A stretch of DNA of 64,000 nt from Acanthornis magna (taxonomy: Eukaryota > Chordata > Aves > Passeriformes > Acanthizidae), in contig JAWUZG010000978.1 in the NCBI GenBank assembly GCA_036785705.1, forward strand, positions 62,001-126,000, written 5' to 3'. The translations under genes were made by a program, and so were the position numbers. The notes below the pieces were generated by a model, which did no database searches, was not told the origin of the DNA, and was given only the letters and a program-made list of their open reading frames with translations. Below are positions 31,790-43,300 of the stretch, in pieces (position 1 is the stretch's first letter; the number at the start of each line of letters is the position of its first letter).

Positions 31790-34700
31790 ATGGAGCAAAG
31801 ACCTCTGAGTGCACCCAAGCTGGCCAGGGGGAAGGAGGAGGAGGAGGAGGAAGAAGGCCCTGGAACTGCCCCAGCTCAGCAGCCTGGAGAGGTGGAGCAG
31901 CTCCAGCTGCTGCAGGAGGGTGAGTGGCAGAGCTGGGCCACAGGGCTGCTGCCTGCAGCAAGGTTGGCCCCATCCCTTCCCATCCCATCCCATCCCATCC
32001 CATCCCATCCCATCCCATCCCATCCCATCCCATCCCATCCCACCCCATCCCATCCCATCCACTGGGGACATTCCCATGGGCAAGACGGAAGAGGGGCTGG
32101 GGCTGCCGCCCCCCGCAGCTGTGCTCCATCCCCAGGGCATCCCAGGGCTATCCCTGCCTCGGCAGTGCAGGGCTGGGCTGTGTTCTCCGGCCTCTCCCAC
32201 AGCCCCTCAGCTCTGCCTGCGCTCGCTCTTTGCCAGATGCAGGCATGCAATGCACACAAGTGCAGGAACCCAGCCGTGGCCTCATCTGCAAAACAGTGCA
32301 GGTACCTGCAGCCATCCCCACCTGGGCTGGGCCTGCTGTCACTGCTCAGCCGAGCACCACGCTTGGAGAACTCCATGGAACATCCCTCTCTTCTTGCCCT
32401 TCTCCTACAGATGGTTTGCAAATTCATCAGGAGAATTCGGCAGGAGGAGTCTAGCGTCATGGGCACTGGGGTCACAGCACACTCTGACATCTTCAAATAC
32501 AAGAGTGGTGCTGCCCTGCTGGATTTGATTCTGGAGGAGGGTGTCTCCAGTCCAAAGCAAGTAAGCAGCCTGTGGCCGGGGCTGGAGCCCCCCAGGAATC
32601 GCTTGGCCTCCCAAGCCACGCCCGCTGGTCCCTTGAAGCCTTTGAGGCCATCCCAGTGTGGTGGCAAGGGAAGCACTTCTCTGGGGAAGCTGGGGACATT
32701 ACTCCCTCTGGCAGCTTTCCAGCTCTCCCTCTGCCTTCTCCAGGTGCCCGCCGTGGTGAGGTACATCCACCAGTGGCTCGTGTCCCATGAGTTTCCTGAG
32801 CGCAATGTGTACAGGCCACTTCTGGATCTGACTGAGGAATACCCTGCTGATGCAGTGATAACTCTCCTGCGCGTGGCCCCATCGTGTGACAGGTACGGGG
32901 CCCACCTGCCCAGAGGGCTCAGCCCCTAGCCCCATCCCCCTGTGGAGCCCTGTCCCAGGTGTCTGACAAATGGAGAGCTCCAGGGCCCTCTGGCTCCTCC
33001 ATTTGCCAGCCCTGGCATGCCAGCCCCCAAGCCTGCTGCCATGCTCCCTCCCTGCCCCTCGCTGGCCTGTCCCCACACGGCTGGGCTGCCTGGCTGCTGC
33101 TGGCCAGAGGCAGTGGGCAGAGGCAGGGCTGGCGGCCAGCCAGGGCCCCCACAGCTGCCCAGGCCATGGTGCTGTGTCCGAGACCCCACTGAGACTGAGC
33201 TCTGACCCCACAGAGCTGCTAGTAGCATGTGGAGGGCCATCATATGCTCGCTCAGGGCTGCCGAGCCGGCCATGCTGACTCTCCTGGATGTGCTGGGGAG
33301 CTGGCCAGAGCACAGCATGCGCACCTCTGATCAGGACCACACGCATGTCTTTGCCCTGGCTGTGAGTTTCTGCAACTGTCCTTTGCTCACCCCCAGCTCA
33401 CCTCTCCAGCAGCCCTCCATCCTTCTTCCCCCACTGCACCTCCGTGCTTCTGGTGCTGGGCAGAAACCTGTGCTAGGGGCAGGTTCAGGGGCACCAGGCC
33501 CGGTGCTCCCCCAGCGTCTCCCCTGGCCTCTCCCTCCCACGCTCGGGCCCTGCCACATGGACACCTCAGCACTGAGCGCTGTCTTGGGCTGCTTTGTCTT
33601 CTGCAGGCAACTCTGGTGATGTGGAAGATCCTCCAGGTGCCCATCTGCCCCAATGCAGTGATGCTGTATTTCCCTCGCCTCTTTGTGCATCTGCTCTTCC
33701 AAGTGTTCTGCAGCACATTGGATATGCCAGACGAGGTCCAGACCTTCTGGAAGGGATGCCAGCAGCAACACGGCCTTGCCACTAACCCCAACAGGTGCTC
33801 CATGCCAGTTCTCCTGTCCCACCCGTGTCCCCAGGGCACGAGCCAGTGCTCCCAGCATGACCTGGGCTTTGCTCTGCACACAGCTTTGCAGTGCAGACCC
33901 TGAAGGCCCTGCTCCACCGACTGCACTATGAGGATGTGGTGGCAGCAATGGAACGCAAGCGTGGCTGGCAAAGACTGCTCTGTGCTGACAGCCAGCACTA
34001 TGCTGTGCGTGTGCTGGCCAGGTCAGAGTCCCCTCCTCCCCGCTGCCCATGGCATTTGTGCCCGGGGTGCCACTCACAGTCCCTGTGCTCGTGGGCCAGA
34101 GGGCCTTGTCACCTAGAGACGGCCGAGCAGCCTGGAAAAGGCTGTGAGAGGAGGCTGCCCACAAGCAGCTGCCTCCCAAAGCGCCCACGTGCCCTGCAGG
34201 GATGCTGGGGAAAGAGCATACCTCTGTGAGTCAGTCCTGGGAGAGCTTTGCACCCCCACCTCAGGCTCTTGGTGCCCTTTCCCTCCTGCCAGGGAGATGT
34301 CCTGTGTCTCCCCATCCTTGTGTTCCCGCATCGCTCACCACCTGCTCAGGCTGCTCAGCAAGAGGGATCCACGCTGGGATCTGCCTGCCCTGGCATTCCT
34401 TGTGGAGGTGAGCCTGAAGGCCAGTGCTGCCTCGCTCAGCTGCCTCCCAGCTCTCTGCCCTCTCGTAGCTGCAGCTGCCTGGGACGGTGCCCTTGCGCTG
34501 CGGCCTGGGCCCAGCCTCGTGCACTGCTGGGCTCCTGCCAGCCGGCTCCCCTCTCACTGCCCTGTGCCTTTCAGACCCTGCAGTGCCTGGACTTGACAAA
34601 ATGTGGGATCAGAGTCCTGAAAATCCTGTCAAGGCACCTGCAGAGCAAGTGCAGGGAGAGGCGTCGCCTGGCGCTCAGGGCCCTCTTCAATCTCACAGAT

Positions 34701-37700
34701 GATCCCTTGATGGTGAGAAGGGGGCAGTGGCTGAAGCCGTGCCGGCAGTGTGGGGCTGGGCAACACAGCCGCTTGGGCTTGGCTGGGCTTCAGGAGCTGA
34801 GGCAGCTGCTCCCAGCTCTCCTGCCTCCCACTTCAGCTGCCTGCCTGCTTTGGGGACAGGCCTTTGGCCTCTGGGCCCTGTGGCTGCAGGCTGCCATTTC
34901 ACAGACTTGTGTTCTGCACAGATTGAAAGAATGTGGAGCCTGACCGGAAGGCTCGTCCAGCTCCTGTGGGACACAGATGGACGCATGGTTGCGATGACAC
35001 TCATCGTACTTGGCTATACAGTGGTGGACAAAGTCACGCTGATAGCCAGCCCCATTGCCCTGCAGCTGGCTGAGGCACTCCTGCCGCTCTTTGACAATGT
35101 AAGGCTCTGCGCCCCCAGCCACGGGCACTGGGTGCTGCCCGGACACTTTGCGCCCTGGGCATTTTCAGGCGTGCGCCTAGGTGAGCTCGGAGCAGCCAGT
35201 GCTGAGGTCTGTCTTCTTTTCATACAGGATAATAGCGTGGTGCGGCTGCTCTCCATGGTGCTCTTCCGAGCTTTGGTGACCTCTGGAGCGCTAAAGTGGG
35301 AAAAGGCCCTGAAGGCGCAAGTGCGCCTGAGCCTGCTCCCACTCTTCTTCCATTGCCACAACGAGAAGCGGCCTGTGGCAGCGGTGAGGACTCGTGGGCT
35401 GCTGGTGTCCCCCTGCGAGGGGGCTCAGCTGCCTCCCGCCCTTGCGCCTCACGGGCTGCAGCCTCCTCGTGGCCTTGGCACGGGGACGCGGCTCCTGTGC
35501 CTTGGGCTGCGGGGCCATCTCCGGCTCTCTGCTGCTCTCCAGGCCTCTCGGGCAGCGCTGCTTAGCGTGGCCCAGTTCCTGAAGAGGAGGGATCTCGAGC
35601 AGCTGCTGAAGAAGCAGCAGCTGTGGAAGTTGGGCGAATGCCTGGTAAGGACAGCCTGGAAGCCCCAGCCGCAGTCCGGACAAGGCCCCTGTGGCCGCTG
35701 CTCAGTGTGTGCGGCTGGCAGCTGTGGCCCTGCCTGCTGCTGCGCCCAGGGGCCACGCGGGCTCTTCTCCAGGCTCCTGTGGCCCCGAGCCGGGTGCCCA
35801 TGGAGCCCCGGCCCAGCTGGGCCGTGCGCCGGGGTGGCCCCGCGGCTCCCCGGGCAGCAGCCGGCCCTCTGGCCCCTCCAAAGGCCGGCGCCAGCGGCTG
35901 CTGGCCGCGCCTCAGGGCTGTGCGGCCAGGGGCCCCAGGCCAGCGCCGGGCGCAGCGAGCGCCCGCCCGAGGGGCTGAGCCCGCGCCAAGCCTTCCCTGC
36001 GGGCCCTCTCTCTCTGCAGCTGGCACACGACAGGAGCCGAGCGGCCGAGCAGCTGCGCCAGGCCCTGCCCTACGTGCACAGCCCACAGCAGCCCCTGCGA
36101 GAGGAGGCCGTCAGGTTCATCGGTGAGCCGCCAGCCCGGGCTCCCTCCCCGCCCCGCGCCGCCACAGCTCGGGCCCAGCCCCGGCTGCTGCCCCGGCAGC
36201 GCCATCCGGGCACGGGGCTCTGGAGCCCCGCCTGCCCTCGGGGCTGTTGCCGCCCTCCTGTCGCAGCCGTGCCCTTCCTCGGGCGGCACGATGCGGCAAG
36301 GGCCCGGGCTGAGCCGTGCCGGTGCAGGAGGCCGTGCGGCCCCAGGGCTGGCAGTGCCGCTGGGGGGGAGCTGTGCCGCTGGGCGCCGTGACAGGCTCTG
36401 TGTTGCCAGGGATGGTCGGGCGGAGCTTGAGGGGGCAGCAGGAAGAATTGCAGCTCATCTTGGACGGTGAGTGAGGGCAGCGGGCTGGCAGCGCGGGCTG
36501 GCGGGGGCAGCTGCAATCCCTGCCCGGCTGCGGAGGGCTCTGCTCCCTGTGCGGACAAGGGGCGGTGTGGGCAGAGCACACAGAGATTTCAGGGGCACGT
36601 CGGGGATTCGTGGCCAGCACCTTCGGGCTTATGCCCTTGGCCCCTGCTCCCTCGTGGCCGTGGCAAGAGCGGGCTGGGATGGCCCTGGCAAGGGGGGGTC
36701 TCCTCGGGTTCCCACAGGTCCGGGATGTGACCGTGGCTCTCTTCCTCTCTGTGCCAGTCCTTGAAGACATGGAGGATGACACCAGCGACACCGTCAGAAG
36801 CCTGGCACTTCAAACATGGCACATCCTCCAGGCGCTAGCGAGGACTCGCACCTCCAGCATCGGGAAGCTGCAAGATGGCATCCGCAGGGTGAGCCAGACA
36901 TGGCTTCGTGTGTGGGGCCGTGGCTGGCTTTGCTGCTGGAGCTCTGCGGAGAGCTGATCTGTCTCCTCCATCCGCTGGGGCCACCTGAGGCTGCAGGGAA
37001 CTCCTTTCTTTTTAAGCATTTCCTCTTTTTTTTAGTATCTAAATATAGAATCTGTTCTAATACACAGACTCTCAGGATCTTTCTTTCAGTGCCCAGTATC
37101 TGCAGGGCATAGGGGGAGAGGGGGGGAACAGGATGCTTGTGCTCAGCAGGTTGCCCAGGCGTGCAGTGTGGAAGGAATGTGGCCAGAAGCGCCTTGGCCT
37201 TTGGTGGTTCTGCTGCAGCCTTAACGCTTCCGCCAGAGCGAGTGGGCAGAGGCTGGAGCTGCGGGGATCCCTGCGAGACTGGTGCCTGGAGATGGCCACA
37301 AGCCCTGTGCCAGCAGGGCAGCGCCATCTGTGTCCTGCCCGTGTGTTGCTGGCTGGATTGCCGAGGGCTCCGAGGTGCCTCTTGGTGCGGCTCCTCTGGA
37401 GCTCCAGCGGGGCTGTGCCGCTGCCGGGCAGTTTGACCGGGCTGGGGGAGACCCTGAGGGGACGGGGTGGTGGGAGGCTGTGAAGGGATGAGGTGCTGCG
37501 CAGGCCCTGATCGGGACGAGGCAGTGGGACAGCATGAGGGGGGAATGTGTGAGGGGGTGGGTGACAGGAGCCTACCAGGGCCAGGAGGCCCATGTGGGGC
37601 TGGGTGCTGGGTGCTGGGAAGCCCTGAGGAATTGGGTATCAGAGGCCCTAAGCAACCCCCAGGCAGCTGCCTGACAGCTGCTCTGGTGTTTCCCCAAGGC

Positions 37701-38208
37701 ATCTCCCATGCCTCGAGGCTGAGCCTCAGCGGGAGGGAGGCTGGGGACACCGCTGAGGTGCCCAGGCTGGGCTGGCTGGGGACAAGGAGGGCAAGGGGGC
37801 CTTGCCGGGGCATGGCGACTGCGTGCTGCCTACAAGGGGCAGTGGGCAGTGGGCAGTGGGCAGTGGCAGGGCTGGCGGCCAGCCCGGGCCTCCACGGCTG
37901 CCCAGGCCATGGTGCTGTGGCCGAGTCCCCCCTGACACAGAGCTCTGGCACTGCAGAGCCGCTGCCACCATGAGGAGGGCAGCGCTGTCTCCTCGAGCAG
38001 GCCTGCGGAGTCGCTGCTGTGGAAGTGGCTCTGGGCACTGCAGAAACAGCACCAGAGCGTGCGCAGGAACAGCAGGAGCCAGAACACCGCTACCTGCTCA
38101 ACAAGGCACCCGCACCGGCCAGGACACCAAACGGGGATACTGTGGGCACAATGGCACGTGGTTTGGCAAAAGGCTTCAGCACAACTGACCACAATGGCTT
38201 TCTCTTGA
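31790..38208 (+). CDS. Maestro heat-like repeat (MROH) family protein, copy 1
   Basis: Sixteen coding exons: 31790-31919, 32237-32301, 32411-32560, 32744-32892, 33214-33361, 33607-33794, 33884-34021, 34293-34407, 34575-34712, 34922-35098, 35228-35383, 35543-35644, 36020-36122, 36410-36466, 36758-36888 and 37957-38208. All junctions are GT-AG, phases agree, and the sum is 2199 bases (732 residues plus stop). A short acidic amino end (MEQRPLSAPK, a glutamate run) leads into alpha-helical HEAT-type repeats; LVMWKILQVP, RWDLPALAFLVE, CRERRRLALRAL and GRSLRGQQEELQLI are typical of avian MROH proteins. No catalytic residues or membrane segments are seen; such proteins are thought to act as helical scaffolds, and function is poorly known. 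The last exon adds a basic, low-complexity tail. Confidence 0.9.
31971..32060. repeat. (CCATC)18 microsatellite in MROH intron 1, copy 1
   Basis: Eighteen five-base units with two changed bases. The tandem copy at 40560-40619 has only twelve, so length changed after the gene duplication. Confidence 0.95.
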
Positions 38209-39317
38209 TTTGCCAGCCTCACAGCAAGACTTGGCAGCTTCTGCTGTAGCCTGTGCCCCTGACTGACTTCAACGGCCGTGCTTGAGGGCAGACTCGCCTT
38301 CCACAGTCAGGCCTCCCGAGGCCGCGGCATTGGTGCCATCGTGAGAGAGAGACTCTGATGGGACACGAGCCCTGGGCTGCAGCTGCCGTCCCTCTCTTCC
38401 ATGCAGGCACCTTCAAGATGACTCGTGCACAAACTTTGAAATGAAATCCTGGACTTGCTTGGAACAAAGGAGGAAGCAGCAGGTGCTGAAGCAAAGCAGG
38501 CAGTTGTGGCGCAGGTTCAGGGCTGGAGGGAAGCACTTTGGTGTCTGCTGAGAAGATGGCCCGGTTCACAGGCACAGGCTTTGCTGCTAGAGGATCCTGC
38601 TTTGCTCTTGCTGGAGGCCATTCCCTAGCAGCAGTGCATGGCCCTGCATTTTTCCTGCATCAAGTCTTGTGGATCTGTGGCAACAAGCCTGTCCCGTGTC
38701 CCTGCAACAGCAGAAAAGGGTGGGACACTTCTGCTTCCAGCACTTCCCTGGGCTGCTCCTTCAGGGTGCTGGCACCATCATCAGAGACACAGAACAGCTT
38801 CTCCTCCCAGAGTTATCCCTCCCCCCTGCACTTCCCCAGGTGATTCCCTCGACGTTCACTGGGGAACCTCCCTGTTTGTGGCCGTCCATTGCCGTGCTCA
38901 GCAGGCACCCAGTTGTGTTTGGACAGGAGCTGCCACAGCCACACACGCAGCAACTGGAGCACTGCACACCAGAGGCTGGCCCGATTCTTTTTTTCCTGTG
39001 TGCAAGAAAGACAGTCAGGAAAGCCCAAGGAAACTTGACAGTGTCTCTGTGGAATCTCTCTGTTCTGTGAAATTCAGCAGCTAATGGTGTTCTTGCGCTC
39101 CTGCTAATCCCTTCCATGAAAAAGAATCATCCCAGGAAGGCGCAACATCATCTGGCAGATCCCAACTGTTGCCACCGCTTGCTGCAGGTGCTCCTGCCAA
39201 CAGCCACCTGCAGGAAGGAGCACAGACACCAATGCACCAATGTTGGCTTTGGCTGCCCTCTGGCAGAGAAGCACCCCTGGGGGCACAGGTCTCTGGGCCA
39301 GGAGATGGCACTGGCAC
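38209..39317. other. Spacer between MROH copies, including 3' UTR
   Basis: Begins with the 3' untranslated part of copy 1 and leads to the duplication edge. An inverted homologue is at 54400-55737, interrupted by an LTR. It contains no supported coding exon. Confidence 0.55.
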
Positions 39318-40384
39318 TGCCAGGGCTCGGGGGGTGGCAGGTCTGCTTTGGTGGGGACTCTGCTGCACCTGCTGATTTCAGTGCTTCCCCAGGCCCTGGG
39401 CGTCAGAGCAGCATTGGTGCCCTGGCCCACACGTTCCCTGTCTGTGTCACAGCCTCGTGTTTAGGATGGCCAGCAGCCGGGACTTGTCCCAGGCAGGCCG
39501 TGCCAGCTTCTGTGGAAGGCCCCGTGCCCTTCCCGCTGCAGCTGCGTCGGCAGCCGTGGGGGCTCCTGCTGCTGCCCTGAGCCCGCAGAGCAGGGGAGCG
39601 TTTGCTTCTTGTTTGAGCCATTCCTAAGGTTCCTGTCAGGCTGCCTTAGACGCTTGGGGCAACAGATTCCTTCCAACCTGGGCCACTTTGGGAGGGCTGG
39701 GGGCAGCCCCAGGGCAGGCGGCAGTGTGTGCAAGGGCCCTTTGTGACACAGTGCAGCATGGTCACTCACCATGGGATGGAAGCAGGACAGGCTGTCCAAG
39801 GGCCCTTTGTGACATGGTGCAGCATGGGATGGAACCGGGACAGGGTGTCCAAGGGCCCTTTGTGACACGTTGTGACATAGGCTCTGGCGGCAACATAACC
39901 ACGCCACTGTGCTCGGAGCACGCGACGGGACAGGACGGGACAGAGTGGTGCCGTGAGGAGCCCCCGCACAGCACACTCGTTCCTTGCTAACCCGGAGCTT
40001 TTCCGAGGCGTTTCTCCTGCAGGTGACCTCGTGGCCAGACCACAGGACTTGGTGACCCGTGGCCTTCCCGAGGCTTCTCTTCTGCAGCTGCCCTCAAGGG
40101 CAGGCTGCGGGACTTGGTGCCCGCAGCTCTTCTGAGGCATCTCCCATCCCGGCGGCCGGTGCCCTCGAGGCCAGACCCTGGGAGTTGCTGACCAAAATCC
40201 TTGCCGAGGAGTCTCCCGCCCTTGTGGCAGGAGCCCTCGAGACCAAAGTACAGGACTTGGTGTCCTGTAACCTTCCCAAGGCTTCACTCTTGCAGGTACC
40301 TTCCAGGCACAACTGCAGGACTTGGTGAGCCACAGCTTTCCCGAGGCATCTCTCCTGCAAATAGCCTTTATTCCAGTCAGTGAC
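39318..40384 (+). promoter_or_regulatory. 5' region of MROH copy 2, with two minisatellites
   Basis: Duplicate of 30722-31789 with the same two repeat arrays (about 39735-39880 and 39990-40360). Confidence 0.5.
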
Positions 40385-43300
40385 ATGGAGCAAAGACCTC
40401 TGAGCGCGCCCAAGCAGGCCAGGGGAAAGGAGCAGGAGGGAGAAGGCCCTGGAACTGCCCCAGCACAGCAGCCTGGAGAGGTGGAGCAGCTCCAGCTGCT
40501 GCAGGAGGGTGAGTGGCAGAGCTGGGCCACAGGGCTGCTGCCTGCAGCAAGGTTGGCCCCATCCCATCCCATCCCATCCCATCCCATCCCATCCCATCCC
40601 ATCCCATCCCATCCCATCCACTGGGGACATTCCCATGGGCAAGACGGAAGAGGGGCTGGGGCTGCCGCCCCCCGCAGCCGTGCTCCATCCCCAGGGCATC
40701 CCAGGGCTATCCCTGCCTCGGCAGTGCAGGGCTGGGCTGTGTTCTCCGGCCTCTCCCACAGCCCCTCAGCTCTGCCTGCGCTCGCTCTTTGCCAGATGCA
40801 GGCATGCAATGCACACAAGTGCAGGAACCCAGCCGTGGCCTCATCTGCAAAACAGTGCAGGTACCTGCAGCCATCCCCACCTGGGCTGGGCCTGCTGTCA
40901 CCGCTCAGCCGAGCACCACGCTTGGAGAACTCCATGGAACATCCCTCTCTTCTTGCCCTTCTCCTACAGATGGTTTGCAAATTCATCAGGAGAATTCGGC
41001 AGGAGGAGTCTAGCGTCATGGGCACTGGGGTCACAGCACACTCTGACATCTTCAAATACAAGAGTGGTGCTGCCCTGCTGGATTTGATTCTGGAGGAGGG
41101 TGTCTCCAGTCCAAAGCAAGTAAGCAGCCTGTGGCCGGGGCTGGAGCCCCCCAGGAATCGCTTGGCCTCCCAAGCCATGCCCGCTGGTCCCTTGAAGCCT
41201 TTGAGGCCATCCCAGTGTGGTGGCAAGGGAAGCACTTCTCTGGGGAAGCTGGGGACATTACTCCCTCTGGCAGCTTTCCAGCTCTCCCTCTGCCTTCTCC
41301 AGGTGCCCGCCGTGGTGAGGTACATCCACCAGTGGCTCGTGTCCCATGAGTTTCCTGAGCGCAATGTGTACAGGCCACTTCTGGATCTGACTGAGGAATA
41401 CCCTGCTGATGCAGTGATAACTCTCCTGCGCGTGGCCCCATCGTGTGACGGGTACGGGGCCCACCTGCCCAGAGGGCTCAGGGCTCCCCAGCCCCATCCC
41501 CCTGTGGAGCCCTGTCCCAGGTGTCTGACAAATGGAGAGCTCCAGGGCCCTCTGGCTCCTCCATTTGCCAGCCCTGGCATGCCAGCCCCCAAGCCTGCTG
41601 CCATGCTCCCTCCCTGCCCCTCGCTGGCCTGTCCCCACACGGCTGGGCTGCCTGGCTGCTGCTGGCCAGAGGCAGTGGGCAGAGGCAGGGCTGGCGGCCA
41701 GCCAGGGCCCCCACAGCTGCCCAGGCCATGGTGCTGTGTCCGAGACCCCACTGAGACAGAGCTCTGACCCCACAGAGCTGCTAGTAGCATGTGGAGGGCC
41801 ATCATATGCTCGCTCAGGGCTGCCGAGCCGGCCATGCTGACTCTCCTGGATGTGCTGGGGAGCTGGCCAGAGCACAGCACGCGCACCTCCGATGAGGACC
41901 ACACGCATGTCTTTGCCCTGGCTGTGAGTTTCTGCAACTGTCCTTTGCTCACCTCCAGCTCACCTCTCCAGCAGCCCTCCATCCTCCTTCCCCCACTGCA
42001 CCTCCGTGCTTCTGGTGCTGGGCAGAAACCTGTGCTAGGGGCAGGTTCAGGGGCACCAGGCCCGGTGCTCCCCCAGCGTCTCCCCTGGCCTCTCCCTCCC
42101 ACGCTCGGGCCCTGCCACATGGACACCTCGGCACTGAGCGCTGTCTTGGGCTGCTTTGTCTTCTGCAGGCAACTCTGGTGATGTGGAAGATCCTCCAGGT
42201 GCCCATCTGCCCCAATGCAGTGATGCTGTATTTCCCTCGCCTCTTTGTGCATCTGCTCTTCCAAGTGTTCTGCAGCACATTGGATATGCCAGACGAGGTC
42301 CAGACCTTCTGGAAGGGATGCCAGCAGCAACACGGCCTTGCCACCAACCCCAACAGGTGCTCCATGCCAGTTCTCCTGTCCCACCCGTGTCCCCAGGGCA
42401 CGAGCCAGTGCTCCCAGCATGACCTGGGCTTTGCTCTGCACACAGCTTTGCAGTGCAGACCCTGAAGGCCCTGCTCCACCGACTGCACTATGAGGATGTG
42501 GTGGCGGCAATGGAACGCAAGCGTGGCTGGCAAAGACTGCTCTGTGCTGACAGCCAGCACTATGCTGTGCGTGTGCTGGCCAGGTCAGAGTCCCCTCCTC
42601 CCCGCTGCCCATGGCATTTGTGCCCGGGGTGCCACTCACAGTCCCTGTGCTCGTGGGCCAGAGGGCCTTGTCACCTAGAGACGGCCGAGCAGCCTGGAAA
42701 AGGCTGTGAGAGGAGGCTGCCCACAAGCAGCTGCCTCCCAAGGCGCCCACGTGCCCTGCAGGGATGCTGGGGAAAGAGCATACCTCTGTGAGTCAGTCCT
42801 GGGAGAGCTTTGCACCCCCACCTCAGGCTCTTGGTGCCCTTTCCCTCCTGCCAGGGAGATGTCCTGTGTCTCCCCATCCTTGTGTTCCCGCATCGCTCAC
42901 TACCTGCTCAGGCTGCTCAGCAAGAGGGATCCACGCTGGGATCTGCCTGCCCTGGCATTCCTTGTGGAGGTGAGCCTGAAGGCCAGTGCTGCCTCGCTCA
43001 GCTGCCTCCCAGCTCTCTGCCCTCTCGTAGCTGCAGCTGCCTGGGACGGTGCCCGTGCCCTTGCGCTGCGGCCTGGGCCCAGCCTCGTGCACTGCTGGGC
43101 TCCTGCCAGCCGGCTCCCCTCTCACTGCCCTGTGCCTTTCAGACCCTGCAGTGCCTGGACTTGACAAAATGTGGGATCAGAGTCCTGAAAATCCTGTCAA
43201 GGCACCTGCAGAGCAAGTGCAGGGAGAGGCGTCGCCTGGCGCTCAGGGCCCTCTTCAATCTCACAGATGATCCCTTGATGGTGAGAAGGGGGCAGTGGCT

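Noticed and set aside
31782..32200. G-W-D-G-M repeat protein on the minus strand
   Set aside because: Translation of the (CCATC)n tract in MROH intron 1.
34727..36391. 554-codon open frame on the plus strand
   Set aside because: It is MROH exons 10-13 read through their introns. Exon boundaries with good splice sites and family homology show the real structure.
39766..42750. 994-codon open frame on the minus strand
   Set aside because: It runs antisense through exons and introns of MROH copy 2 and through the (CCATC)n tract. GC-rich sequence with few stops explains it, and it has no domain of its own.
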